DNA from: Stercorarius parasiticus
Taxonomy: Eukaryota; Chordata; Aves; Charadriiformes; Stercorariidae
DNA length: 64,000 bases
Direction: 5' to 3'
Assembly (NCBI GenBank): GCA_013396915.1
Contig: VWZL01002575.1
Span: 30,579 to 94,578, forward strand
Made by a program: the position numbers and the translations under genes. Under the pieces are notes generated by a model. The model worked only from the letters and a program-made list of their open reading frames with translations, was not told the DNA's origin and searched no databases. Positions 47,811 through 59,882 of the stretch are shown one piece after another; position 1 is the first letter of the stretch, and each line of letters opens with the position of its first letter.

Positions 47811-50800
47811 CATTCTGGTTTATTACACAAGTCCAAAAAGTGACAAAGCAAAGAAAAAAGAAAAAAAAAAACTATTAAAGGTATTTGAATTAAAGATTTA
47901 CTCCCCAAGTTCCAAAATGGTGAATGTCTGGGTTTATACCAGTATTGATACATTCTTGCCCTGTTCTAACACGTTTCCCTAGTCATTTGTCTTTTGCCAT
48001 GGTTAGAGACAAGCTACTGGACAGATAGACCTTTGGTCTGACATAGTAGGGCTTTTCTGATGACAGACATAAGGGAAAAAGAGGTATTGTGCATCTGTCA
48101 AGCCTGACAGTAATATGTTGTCAGAGGTTTCCATGGAAGCAGCACGGCATAGTTCACTGTCAAGAGTGCTGCATAAATAATGCTTTCGGAATACTCAAGC
48201 TGCAGATTATTAGAAAGACAGAAGAAAGTTCACATCAGAAATCATCCTGTATGGCAGGGAGGTAACCAGAAGTCAAACTGCTGCATCATGCCAAAAAAAT
48301 CACAAGGATTTCAAAATGTTAAATATAAGTTTATGGCTGCAGCTAAATTCAGCTCCTGAGTGCAGGAGTACACGAACAGAAACTATCATCAAAAAAGTTT
48401 AAGACTGTTGTAATTTAACAATTTCAAAGATTGTATCTATTCAGTGTTTTAGTCTGGATCAGAAGTGCATGTTTGAAGCAATCACCTTCACCTCCATGCT
48501 CTGCACGGCAGAGCGACCTCAGAGAGCAGCTGGATTCCTCACCAATGAAGCCAAGCAGGGAGCTGCACCTCCTGCACACCAGCCACCGGTGAGCATTGGG
48601 CTCACAGGGTGGTCCAATGCCAAATCTCCAAAATGCATGCAACGTGGACATCAGGACCTCTGCAGGAGGTGGAGCTGTGGAGAACAGTTCCACAGATCCA
48701 CCTCTATTGCTGATATAAAGATAGGCAGAGATGCTGAACACCTAAGAGCAAAGATAGTAAGGAAAGAGGTCCCCAAGATTAGATAAGTAACTAAATAGCT
48801 GAACCTCAAAAATGTGGGGGACTTGGAGAATACTCTTTCAGGACACTTGCTGCTTACCAGTAGTTTGGGAGTTACTCCATTGATGCACGTGCTCCTCACC
48901 CTGCTGCAGATCTCTGTGTGGTGACCAGTGACTCCAGTCCCCACAAGCAGAAGCTATCTCTGCCGGTAACCTACAGCCACCTCCCCTTTGCAAGGAGGGT
49001 GCTCATGATTCAGAGAACATCCTTGAAGTCATGCTATAATTGTCCTTTGTTGGCTTCCTCATACACATCTCTAAATGCACCATTTGAGGGAACGAAGTGA
49101 AGTAACAGAAAAGAGTTGTGATTAATATTAATAAAATCATGGTGAGTTTCAGTCAAATCAGTAAATTGCAGATGCTGAATGTTTGGGAAATTCCTCACCT
49201 TTGAATCTCCAATCACTTCTTCAGCTGACTGTGTATTTATCACACACCACAAAATAAAGCACAAGAGATTTGGTAAACCCTGACACCAGTGGGGTCTGAA
49301 GGAGGAAAGCAGGGAGGGAGGAAGAGGGACAGGGAAGTCAAACCCATTCACACCTTCCTGGGAGCACCCAGATGTGGTGGGGGGGCCACCCTGGAATGAT
49401 CTGAGAAAGCCCAAAGTTGAGCCAGGGGCAGCTGGGCCGGCAGACCTGCGGAAAGTCTCCTCCAGCTCTGCCCAAGACTGCCAACAAAAGCAAAGCAAGA
49501 CTGAACACCAGAGGATTAGATGAGCTGTTTAAGCCAACTGAATTTAACATTTAGGATCAACTCAAAGGTCCTCAACTCAAAATCAGTGGTAGCTGGGGAT
49601 GTTTACCACATCTGACATTTCAGCAGCCTCCTTCGTAAATGAAGGTTTAATTTGCAAAATGTTCATTTTCAAATGTTTCAAGCAAATACTTAGAGGTCAA
49701 CCGTTTCAATCAATCCAGATTTTCCCATTCAGATTTTTGTTCACTGTAATAACATCACGTGAAAAGTTAACCTGCTTAGTGTGGAGCAAAATAATAGCCG
49801 TAACATATGATTTAGAGTGTAAACTTCCTTTTTTTTTTTTTTTACAGAAATAAAGGTAAATGCAAAAATAACTGATTTCAGTAGACTGCAGTTAATTTCT
49901 TTTTCTTTCATAATATCTGCTATAGGTCTATAATCACGAGCCTCATATAAAATAGAATAGCAAAACATCCTGGCAAAATACTAGCCAAAGCTGGATCTCG
50001 GCTGTTTTATACTTACAGCAGCAATATAAACTACTATAATATGTTACTGCAAGTACCAGTATGAATGGCAACATTTGTTGTCACAGACCTCAGTACTTCT
50101 GAACAAAAGTTAGCTGGTAAACAAAATATCCTTCTAGATGACCTTATTGACAAAAATATAATGGCTATGGTTTCAGATCAAGAATGCATAATCACATCAG
50201 AAAAGTTAATGCTTCTCTCCCTGAAATGCAAAAGACAGAAGTGCAAATCCCTGAACCAAATCACAACAGGGACTTGAGCCTCCGTCTGCTCAGCCGTGAC
50301 TGAGTTCTCAAATGATGAGGCCAGCACGTACCCTCAGCTGATCTCTCGTGTGCTTGGGTTTTCAGGGACAATTGCAAAGCATCTTCATTTCATTCTGCAA
50401 CGGAAGAACCGCTCTAAAATCCTTCTTATTTCTAAAGAACTGGAAATGTTGTCTAACAGTCATTTTCCTTTTTGCCAAATAAATACTGGTGAAAGCTTGC
50501 TTTTAAGAGAGCTTGGCAGCATTAGGGATTCAGTGGGAGAAGTTTAAGAGAAATATCATTGGTAGTGCAGAACTTTTTTTATGCTGTCATAAAGCCAGGA
50601 GAAGTCAATTAGGTCTAGTACTTCATTAATGATGTTCACAAATCACATTTATAGCAAGTCTCATATCTATTGCTCTGTTAGAATACGCCATTTGGAAAGA
50701 CTAGATTTGACACCCTTATATGATGGCACTGCAGCTACTGCTGGGGTAATTAATTTTTACTTGTGCTCTGGAGAAACCAAGCAAAACTTTCTAAGACATT

Positions 50801-53800
50801 TGGCCAATTACACACTCTTTAGGGCAATGAAGCCTTTGCAGAAAGCTTGGCTTTATATTACCACTATGATCAAAGCTTTAATGAAATTGCTTCATGACAG
50901 AAGCCACTGGACTATTGAGAAAAAGCTACAAAAATAAATTAATGCACAATTGTGAATCTGCAAAAAGACATATCTTTCAGGTTTCTGACTTTTTATTAAT
51001 GTGCTCCACGAAGCAGCCTCCCCTGAGTACAGTTCTAACAGATATTACAAGAACACCTTTTCCTTTTGATAAATGATAAAGGCCATCCATGGGATCTTCA
51101 TAATGGGAGTGTTCTATTCCCTTTGTTTTATTACAGTATTTCCAGAGGAAAGGGGTTACTCTGTTCTCACGGGACAGACTTGGAAGGACTGGAGTTCTTT
51201 TATGGATGCACCAGCATAAAAAACTGCAGAGGAACCTGGGAATTGCAGGCTGTTTTTCAGCTCTGATACAGCACATCCCCACTAATATATGTGTCAGAGT
51301 ATTGTAAAAAAAATGGCAGTGAAGTTTAAACAGAGAAATGAAAACTGTAGTTTAGGAAGAGACAAAACTTTGAAGATCCTTCCTGACTACGTCTCCGCTG
51401 CACACACAGCCCCGCACCAGCGTGATACCCTGGCACACGTGCACAGCTCAGGTGCACGCAGTAGGGTGCTGAGCTTGCACAATTTCTTGGCTGCAGACTC
51501 ATCTACAAAGCGTTTCTGAGTCACAGAGGATCTTAATGAGTTTTTTGAAATACAAGTACAGAGAACACGGCACCTGCACGCACACAGACACGCTGCAGCT
51601 CAGCCGAGCATCCTTAAATTCCAAGATCAGTGAGCAAGCTCATGTGCCTTCCAGGTTGAAGACTACCCTGGCATAGTATGAAGACATTGAGTCTTATAGC
51701 AAGTATTATAGTAACATCCCTTGATCAAGCCAACACACGAGTCCATCTCACCCATCACCATGAGGTGAGCTACCCTGAGCCCCGCACCGCAGGTCAGCTC
51801 CCCAGGCAGTGCGGACCGGCAGCGGCAGAGGCCAGTGGACACTGCCTCTGCCAGAAAGCACAGCTTTGCTGTTGTTTTTAACCCTGCTTTTTCTAAACTC
51901 ACCCCCGAAAATGGGGGGTTTTTTTGAGATCCTCGAAGATAAAACACAAGCACAAAACATTTATGAAAACCTTTCCTCTGCAGTGCAGAGACTCCAGCCC
52001 AAAGCCTTCCCCCAGATTGTGTCTCTTGAACGTGTACCGTGCTGTATAGTTATCTATGAAGGCATTCAGGTGTGGGATAACTCAGAAAATACGCCAGTGT
52101 CTATACAAGGAGGCCAGAGGCACATTACCCCCTTGTCCGACTTTCCTGAGAAGTGCTCCCAGCAACACAAGATGGGAACAGTGGATAGGCAAGCTGCTGG
52201 TCTGGATCTTGATGCAGAGCTACACTTTGGTGACAGCAAAAACCACCCTGCCTGACCATCGGCACAGATAATGAGTGGAGGAATTAATCATCTTACTGGC
52301 TGTGACCCCTGGTAATTATAAACAAATGCAAAAATAAATCACAGCTCTTGGTCAATGCTCTCTAACACAAAGTAGAAAGTTCACTGGTTTTGGTGTTCCA
52401 CATGGGATCCAAAATACCCATATTCGCTTTCAGGATTGTGTTTCCCTTATATTTGATCAGTTTCTCTTTACCAAGTGGGCTATAGAAAGATACACGTGAA
52501 AATTCTGAAATATAAATGCATTTCCTGATTTATATTTCTTTTAATGTAACTTACTTAAAGAATGAATAACACAGAAGTTCGTATTTACTTGTTTCTGTCA
52601 TGCATTTCATTTTCAGTCCAGGAGAGCAGTGCAAGGCAGCACGGGGGACACAGGATGATGCAGAAGTGGTCAGCGGTGGCAGCTGCTGGGGTCCTAGCAC
52701 AAGCATCTCATCAGGACACCAAGAGTTGTTATAGGAGGGAAATAAGGAATTAGAAATGCAGTCCTTATGAAGAACTGTGTTCAAAGATAAAAGGGCTGAT
52801 TCCTGTGCAGCTCAGAGACACAGTGGCCCAGGGATCAGAGAAGAGCTTTTGAAGTCTAGACAGGAGCTCTCATCCCTGCTCCACCGCTCTTGGGTGACCC
52901 CAGTGAAGTGCTGGTTTGCTAATCTTCAGCCAGGCGAGTCTGCTGAAGTATTTACTGTTAAAAACCCGCAGGCAAGCTACAGCTGAAGAACACAACATAG
53001 CAATAAGTGGCAAATCAAACCCTGCAGGGTTCACAGGGTTTCATCCTTCAGATTTGCACTGATTTTCAGAGACGAGTCCATCCCACGCCAGAGGAGAGGT
53101 GGAACGTGGAGCAACACTCAGCAACGTGTAGCACAGCCTGTGGGATGCTCAGCCTATTAGCCAAGTGCTTTAGCCAAATGAGCCCCACTTTTATAAATCA
53201 TATCTCTTGAAAGAGCACAAGCAGCTATGATAACAGGGCAGGCTCACACTTTGTGTTGCAGGGAAGCTACTGCAGTATCTGAGCTTCCTGGAAGACTCAT
53301 AAAAACCACCATCCAGATACAGAAAATAATAATGTTTAATGTAGCAAAAGGTTATTAGTGGTCCTCAGCGTGCAGTTGATAGGGAGCGTGGCTTGCTGCA
53401 GGCCAGGGAGACGCCCCTGAGAGTGGACCTCCAAGGCTTGGTGCGGGAAAGCTGCTCCACTCCCCTTTTCAGCAATTCCCCACCACGGAGGTCACTTCGG
53501 CTCACCAGCTCCACAGCACCTGCCACTACTGGGACAGTAAGAAATCCCTTCCCTTTCTGCAGCTGAATCCTCTCCTAATGGTAATGAGGCACTCAGAAAG
53601 AAAGCATTTACTTAGACAAACATCATCATCTGTCAAAGCCATGGCAATAATAAAACCTCTGTTGCCAGAATTCACTTACACTGAGTGATGGGTGGGTGGA
53701 TTCAACAGCCATGAACTCTTAACTAAATGCATTTTTCCTATAAATTCCCCTGGTACATTAACTTTTACTGATAGCAAATAGCTGCCCCATCTCTAAGGAA

Positions 53801-55390
53801 ACCCATATTAATCTTACAAACCTGTAAGACAGAAGGAAAGAGGCAACTACTGCTGACTTAAGACACATGCCATGGCCCCACTTCTCCAGACCTTTGCAGC
53901 TTCTGTAGACTTTGCCGCAAAATGCCCCCAGAGCAGCCAGAGACCCACCTGGCATAGGTGTAGGTGCTCATCCAGCCAAAGCCCTGTAGTCTGGCAGGCA
54001 AACAAGCCAAGGCACTAACCCCAAGACGTGTGAAGAAGGCTGTCGATTAAACGAGCTGTTGAAATGAGCTTACTGATGGCAGTTTAAATGACAGGCTCCT
54101 CAATTATTTTCAATGAGGACTGGGGGAAAAAAAAAAAGGAAAGAAGAAATCCAGCCAATGCATTTATTGTTCTTTTCATGAGACTAGGGCTGATGCAAGT
54201 CATGGGGAAACAATTCACGGTATGCATTCTAGCTGGTCAGGGTGGCTGGGATGACCAAGTAGTAAGAGAAGGAGCTACCTCTGGTCCCTGGGGTCACAAA
54301 CTGTGCTGTGGCTGCAGGTCTGCAAAGAACAGACCTGGTCACCAGCTCCTCTTCAGTGTGCCTGAACTGATGGGTAGACACTAAGGAGCAGCATAATTAT
54401 CCTCCTAACCCAATCCCCACTCAGTACGAGTCCGTGGGAAACCATCAAGAGGCAAGGAAGCCCTGGAGACAAAAATATGTTAAAAAAGACCCTCCAGGAG
54501 GTGAAGTAAAAAGGTCTGTAGACTTTACCTCTACTTGGAAATTCATATTTTACCACAGTTCGAAGACATTTCCCGGGGATAAGAAACAGTATTTTTTGCA
54601 GCCAGCCCTACAGAATTAATGAAAACCTTCAACTTCCCAGGACCCTGGGGCCCCCTGGGGGCAATTGTTCCAATTAACATTTTCTTGATTGCTTGTCATT
54701 AGGCTTTCAGAGTGTGAAAAAGTGTTGCAGAGAAATCACAGTTCAGCCACGCAGCTAATCCAGTAGAACATTTTTATTGTTGCGTCTGAGTGAGGAAGCC
54801 ATAAAACGGAGAGAGAGAAACTGTGCTGAATCTTTCCAGCTCTTTGAGCAAGTACCCCCCAAAGATTTAGCATGATTTCCCCTCTCCCAGCTGTAATTTA
54901 AATAGCCCAAAACCTATGGCTTGTGTAGGAGTTTGTTATATGCTTTATTCTCTCATAACTTACACTTGCGGCCTGGTGGTGCAGAAAGTGTTGGCGAATT
55001 TAAGGCTCAAAGTGCACCAGCGAAGCAATTCCAATAATCCCAGGGTGAATTAGGAGCTGAAAAAAAAATTATTAATGGAGATAATAATTGTGAAGATGAG
55101 GCATAGCCTCTGCCTTTATCTCCTCCATCTGCAGAGCCTACACACGCAGACCTTTGTCTCTGCACAAGGACTGCCTTGAACATTCGTTAGCATGGATGTG
55201 ACTGTCAAACGGGCTCACAGGAATTTGCAACACAACATTCCCATTTTTAATTCTTAAAACACACAATCCTTTTGGAACCTCCTGTTACGTGAGCACTGGC
55301 CCAGCCTCAGCTGTGACTAGCTCTCTCAGCTGAGGTAGACCATGTGTAGAAGGCAAAATAGGAGTCACCTGACGAATGGAGCTGCCGGGG
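47811..55390. other. Long non-repetitive stretch, no gene seen
   Basis: No transposon recognised. Frames of 154 codons (49034-49498, minus) and 148 codons (51809-52255, plus) lack recognisable domains and are within chance expectation. The part at about 51390-51850 is richer in CpG than its surroundings but far from a CpG island. Poly(A)- and poly(T)-rich tracts occur near 47857-47871, 49829-49844 and 54124-54137. Confidence 0.5.
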
Positions 55391-55394
55391 ATGA

Positions 55395-55710
55395 ATGGGC
55401 ATATTCCAGGTTACTGGGGAGCCCAAAACTAGACACAGTGCTCCAGGTGCCATTCATAAATCCCAAATTGAGGGAAAGGATGATGGCCCTCAGCCTGTTG
55501 CCTACGTTTGCACTAATGCAGTCCAGGATGTGGTTCTGCACTCTTCTTCACTGCAAGGGCACATTGCTGGCTCTTGTTAATCTTCTTGTCCATCAGGAAT
55601 CCACAATTGTTGCAGAAACAGAGCTGTCCACACCATCCAGTCCACACCCAGTCTGCATTGTTTCGTAGGGTTCTGCTGGCCCAGGTTCAGGACTCAATGC
55701 TCCCCGTTAC
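55395..55710 (-). mobile_element. Old CR1 ORF2 fragment
   Basis: On the minus strand the blocks appear in CR1 order: a degenerate VLHLG-N-like start near 55690, a LINEKIN-M--QCAL-like block (DKKINKSQQCALAVKK reading near 55545-55590, equivalent to LNMSQQCA), an LGCI-like block near 55515-55535, and PGALCLVLGSP (equivalent to LEYCVQFW) at about 55420-55450. Stops and shifts are frequent. No 3' end is present. Confidence 0.7.
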
Positions 55711-55714
55711 CCTA

Positions 55715-56685
55715 TTAGATAAGCCTCCAAAAGCAGCATTGTATGGTACATGCTACTACCCACTGAAACAATGAAGGCAGAGTGGAAAGCGTGCTCCAAG
55801 AGCAAGGCTAACCAGGCTGTTTGATGACACACACTGGAGGGAACTCCAGTGGCTGGATGGACAAGGGACTTTTACTATGCTGTTCCAGCTGCAGGTTGCT
55901 CCTGCCATTGCCAATGGTCAGAACCGGTCAAAAAGAAAAAAGCCTTCTAGACATCACTGGGGCACTGTAAGAGGACTGTGTGGGAATGGCTATTTACTCC
56001 AGAGACACTAATCCTGTAGCACTGTGAGGGTGGCCACAGCAGGTTCCTATTGCTTGTATCTTAAAAGGCCCACTCTACTGACAGGATGAAAGCCAGCAAA
56101 AAAGTCAGAGGATTAATTATTTCTGTTCCTCTCTCAGTAATTACTAAACATCCATATTGCATAATGTCTGTCCCTAATATTTCTAAAAATAAATAACCTT
56201 ACTTTCAGTTGTGCTTATAAGGCAAAATTTAAAAAATGACATCAAGTATCCTGACTCTTTCATGTGGATACCTCTGCAGGGGAGTAGACTCCAGACAAGA
56301 ATGTCTGTATTTCCTTTCTATTCACTGGGATTAACAGGGATGAAATAGAAGCAACCAACAACCCCATAAATGCTCCATGTTGCAGCTACCACACTGAACT
56401 TACCCAGGATCACTCTGTCCAGCGCCTGCCCACAGGGACCAAAATGTCTGTGATGCTCTGTCCCCAGCTGTCCAAACAGCCCCATACAGAAAGATGACAA
56501 CTTTTCTGTGCGGCATGGAGCAAGGACAAAGCACTCTCCTGTTTCTCCTCTCTTCAGCTCCTAAGCCCCAGCAGACAAAGGGCAACAAAGGCAATGACTT
56601 CTGCTCCTTGCCTATTTTCAGCTAGTTTATCTAGGCTGGGCAAAGACCATGACTGGAATGATCCTAAACACTCTTAAACAGAGTT
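55715..56685. other. Non-repetitive stretch, no gene seen
   Basis: No gene, RNA or transposon recognised; only frames below 70 codons. Confidence 0.45.
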
Positions 56686-56689
56686 AAGC

Positions 56690-58447
56690 ATCCCTTACTG
56701 GATGCAGGGGGGAAAGTTGCAACCAAGAACGAGGAGAAGGCTGAGGTACTTAATGCCTTCTTTGCCTCCATCTTCAATGGTCAGACCAGCTATCCCCAGG
56801 GTGTTCAGCCTCCAGAGCTGGAAGATAAGGATGGAGAGCAGAGCAACCCACCCATAATCCAGGAGGAGGTAGTCAATGATCTGCTTCTGCACCTAGACAC
56901 ACATAAGTCTATGGGGCCGGATGGGATTCACCCAAGAGTACTCAGGGAGCTGGCGGGAGAGCTCACCAAGCCTCTCTCCCTCATTTATCAACAATCTTGG
57001 TCAACAGGGGAGGTACCAGCTGACTGGAGGGTGGCTAATGTGACACCCATCTACAAGAAGGGTCGGAAGGAGGATCCGGGGAACTACAGGCCTGTCAGCC
57101 TGACCTCGGTACCAGGAAAGATCATGGAGAGGATCATCTTGAGTGAGCTCTCACGGCAAGTGCAGGGCAGCCAAGGGATCAGGGCCAGCCAGCATGGGTT
57201 TAGGAAAGGGAGGTCCTGCTTAACCAACCTGATCTCCTTCTATGACCATGTGACCCGCCTTCTGGATGTGGGGAAGGCTGTGGACGTTGTCTATCTGGAC
57301 TTTGGTAAGGCCTTTGACACCGTCCCCCACAGCATTCTCCTGGAGAAGCTGGCGAATCATGGCATAGACAAGTGTACTCTTCGCTGGGTTAAAAACTGGC
57401 TGGATGGCCGTGCCCAGAGAGTTGTGATTAATGGGGTGAAATCCTCTTGGCGGCCGGTCACCAGCGGTGTCCCTCAGGGCTCAGTTTTGGGGCCAGTTTT
57501 ATTCAATATCTTTATCAATGATCTGGATGAGGGGATTGAGTGTACCCTCAGTAAGTTCGCAGACGACACCAAACTAGGTGGGAGTGTTGATCTGCTTGAG
57601 GGTAGGAAGGCTCTACAGAGGGACATGGATCGATGGGCCAAGGCCAATTGTATGAGGTTTAATAAGGCCAAGTGCCGGGTCCTGCATTTCGGTCACAACA
57701 ACCCCAAGCAACGCTACAGGCTTGGGGAAGAGTGGCTAGAAAGCTGCCCGGCAGAAAAGGACCTGGGGGTGCTGGTGGACAACCAGCTTAACATGAGCCA
57801 GCAGTGTGCCCAGGTGGCCAAGAAGGCCAACAGCATTCTGGCTTGTAGCAGGAATAGCGTGGCCAGCAGGAGTAGGGAAGTGATGGTGCCTCTGTACTCG
57901 GCCCTGGTGAGGCCTCCCCTCGAGTACTGTGTTCAGTTCTGGGCCCCTCTGTACAAGAGGGACCTTGAAGTGCTGGAGCGGGGCCAGAGGAGAGCTACCA
58001 AGCTGGGGAGGGGTCTGGAGACCAAGCCATATGAGGAGAGGCTGAGGGAACTGGGCATGTTCAGCTTGGAGGAGAGGAGGCTGAGGGGAGACCTCATTGC
58101 CCTCTACAACTACCTGAAAGGAGGCTGCAGAGAGGTGGGTGTTGGCCTCTTCTCCCAGGTGAATCATGACAGGACCAGAGGAAATGGTCTGAAGTTGCGG
58201 CAGGGGAGGTTTAGATTAGCTATTAGGAAGAATTCCTTTCCTGCAAGAGTGGTCAGGCACTGGCACAGCCTGCCCAGGGAGGTGGTGGAGTCCCCACCCC
58301 TAGAGGTATTTAAGAAACGTGTAGATTTGGCACTTCAGGGCATGCTCTAGTGGCAGAGATTGTAGGGGGGTTTTTTTGTGTGTGTATGGTTGAACTCGAT
58401 GATCGCAAAGGTCCCTTCTAACCATGAAGATTCTATGGTTCTATGAA
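56690..58447 (+). mobile_element. Well-preserved 5'-truncated CR1 LINE
   Basis: The element starts in the linker before the reverse transcriptase ([18 protein letters not shown] near 56716-56770) and runs uninterrupted through ORF2 to the stop at 58348-58350. The 3' UTR (58351-58428) contains a T-run and GT-repeat, and the terminal repeat ATTCTATGGTTCTATGAA ends at about 58447. The endonuclease is missing through 5' truncation, the usual outcome of target-primed reverse transcription, so it cannot move by itself. The absence of stops and frameshifts, and the sharp 3' end, mark it as one of the youngest insertions here. Its 3' part matches the inverted copy at 59891-60462. Confidence 0.97.
56911..58350 (+). 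CDS. CR1 ORF2 reverse transcriptase (truncated)
   Basis: A 479-codon frame from a Met codon; the stop-free frame actually extends left to 56668, just past the TAA at 56665-56667, and codes for CR1 sequence from about 56700. The Met is an internal codon of ORF2, not a natural start. Visible reverse-transcriptase landmarks are [11 protein letters not shown] (residues 4-14), [13 protein letters not shown] (58-70), [15 protein letters not shown] (93-107), motif [10 protein letters not shown] (128-136), [17 protein letters not shown] (183-199) and motif C FADD (216-219) with both aspartates intact. The C-terminal RRATKL, RTRGNG and PREVVESP blocks of CR1 follow. The protein would make cDNA in target-primed reverse transcription, but the endonuclease domain is absent. 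Gene-prediction pipelines often label such frames as jockey-type RNA-directed DNA polymerase; it is a transposon relic, not a host gene. Confidence 0.93.
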   Translation: MGPDGIHPRVLRELAGELTKPLSLIYQQSWSTGEVPADWRVANVTPIYKKGRKEDPGNYRPVSLTSVPGKIMERIILSELSRQVQGSQGIRASQHGFRKGRSCLTNLISFYDHVTRLLDVGKAVDVVYLDFGKAFDTVPHSILLEKLANHGIDKCTLRWVKNWLDGRAQRVVINGVKSSWRPVTSGVPQGSVLGPVLFNIFINDLDEGIECTLSKFADDTKLGGSVDLLEGRKALQRDMDRWAKANCMRFNKAKCRVLHFGHNNPKQRYRLGEEWLESCPAEKDLGVLVDNQLNMSQQCAQVAKKANSILACSRNSVASRSREVMVPLYSALVRPPLEYCVQFWAPLYKRDLEVLERGQRRATKLGRGLETKPYEERLRELGMFSLEERRLRGDLIALYNYLKGGCREVGVGLFSQVNHDRTRGNGLKLRQGRFRLAIRKNSFPARVVRHWHSLPREVVESPPLEVFKKRVDLALQGML

Positions 58448-58449
58448 TT

Positions 58450-59140
58450 ATTTCTTTGTGCTTTGTTTCCATTTTTACTCAGTTTTTACTAAGCGTGACA
58501 CCCCACAATCCCCAGTGACCCATAATTACACACTTGGACACTATGCACACACCTTTTCCCACAACTAAACCTCAGAGTGTCACAAAGACATTCATTTGTA
58601 TCTTCAAATATGTCCCCCATATCATCCATTTAGGAGTGTTCAATTGCGAAGTGACCATTATCATTCAGCTACAGCTATCAAAGCAGAAGTCATATAACTA
58701 TTCAACAGGGAGGCCAAAACTCTACCGGACTGTGCACTATGCTCATTAGGCACACAATTCATCCACCAGCAGGTGAAGGAGCCTTCTCCCAAAACTAGAA
58801 TGGACTGTCAAGGAATATTTAAGCTAATAAACAACATGAACCAAGGAGCAGTGTCTCTACTGGGGCCACCATGTGAGGTACCGACCAGGTGCATACAACT
58901 CTAATCTCTGATACAAACTGGACACTGGGAATGGATGCCGATCTATGACAAACATTAGACCATGCCCAACTGTTATGATGCTAATAGACAAGGCCAGAAT
59001 CATGATGATTATGCTAATAATTTAACAGTGTGCACAACCAGGTTTCAATGTTCAGGCCTGTGGCAAGGTTAATTTTATTTTACTGGTGTAAACACAGCCT
59101 CAGCGCTCCTTGACATGGCATTTCAAATCTAGCATCTGCC
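58450..59140. other. Non-repetitive spacer between CR1 copies
   Basis: Unique-looking sequence without a gene or transposon that I recognise. Confidence 0.5.
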
Positions 59141-59144
59141 TTTA

Positions 59145-59790
59145 AAATTGCATCTGGGGGACAACAACCCTACACAGCGGTACAGGCAGGGGGAGGACTG
59201 GACGGAAAGTAGTTTTGCAAAAAAGTACTTGGAGATCCTGGTGGACAACAACATGAGCCAACACTGTGCCCCTGCAGCAAAAAAAGCCCAATAGCCTCCT
59301 GGGCAGATTGAAAGGGGTGATCCTTTCCCTCTACTCAGCGCTCCTGAGATTGTACCTGGAGTATTATGACCAGATTTTTACAAGAAATCATAAACTGGAG
59401 GAAGTCTTGTGAAGGGCTGGAGCTCCTGCCCTGTGAGGGAACTGGGTTCGTTCAGGCTGGAGAAGAGAAGGCTCAGAGGGAATCTTGTTGTTGCTTTAAA
59501 AAAGAAATACCTTATAGGAGGGTGTGGAGATGACAGAGGCAGACACTTCGCAGAGGCTGAGGCTGACAGCAAAAGGGCTAAGGGTCACAGTCATGAGCTG
59601 CAACATAAGAAATTCCAATTAGACATCAGTAAAACATTTCGATCGTGAGGGTAGTCAATTATCAGAGCAGGCTGCCCAGAGAGGTTGTGGAATCTCTGTT
59701 TGGAGACATTCACTGCTTGACGGGACACAGCCCTGGACCTGCTGTAAGCAGGGGCTAGGACTAGAGGAGGTACCTCCCAGTGACCAAACA
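59145..59790 (+). mobile_element. Old CR1 LINE 3' part
   Basis: Plus-strand CR1 in several frames: HLGDNNPTQRYRQG (about 59151-59192), LEILVDNNMSQHCAPAAKKA (about 59230-59288), ILSLYSALLRLYLEYY, a deletion of the usual FW-P to RRATK region, then [33 protein letters not shown] and a decayed W-RLPREVVE region near 59665-59690. The 3' UTR has a 'gcaggggctaggactagagg' end and no clear terminal octamer. It is older than its neighbours at 56.7 and 59.9 kb. Confidence 0.88.
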
Positions 59791-59813
59791 TTTCTAAAAC
59801 TACCATAAAGGAA

Positions 59814-59869
59814 ATTGCTTTTACTTTAAACATAGTCGCTTTTAATCTAAACATAGCCGCTTTTAATCT
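59814..59869. repeat. 21-bp tandem repeat, about 2.6 copies
   Basis: Two units with one mismatch at 59828-59848 and 59849-59869 share the core CGCTTTTAATCT; a partial, more diverged unit precedes them. It lies a few bases before the insertion point of the CR1 at 59891. Confidence 0.9.
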
Positions 59870-59882
59870 AAGTACAGCTAAA

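Noticed and set aside
49034..49498. 154-codon minus-strand open frame
   Set aside because: Ordinary composition, no recognised motif, within chance length.
51809..52255. 148-codon plus-strand open frame in a CpG-richer segment
   Set aside because: No domain, overlapping frames on the other strand, and length within chance expectation; CpG density is too low for an island promoter.
57736..58167. 143-codon minus-strand open frame
   Set aside because: Antisense shadow of the intact CR1 ORF2.
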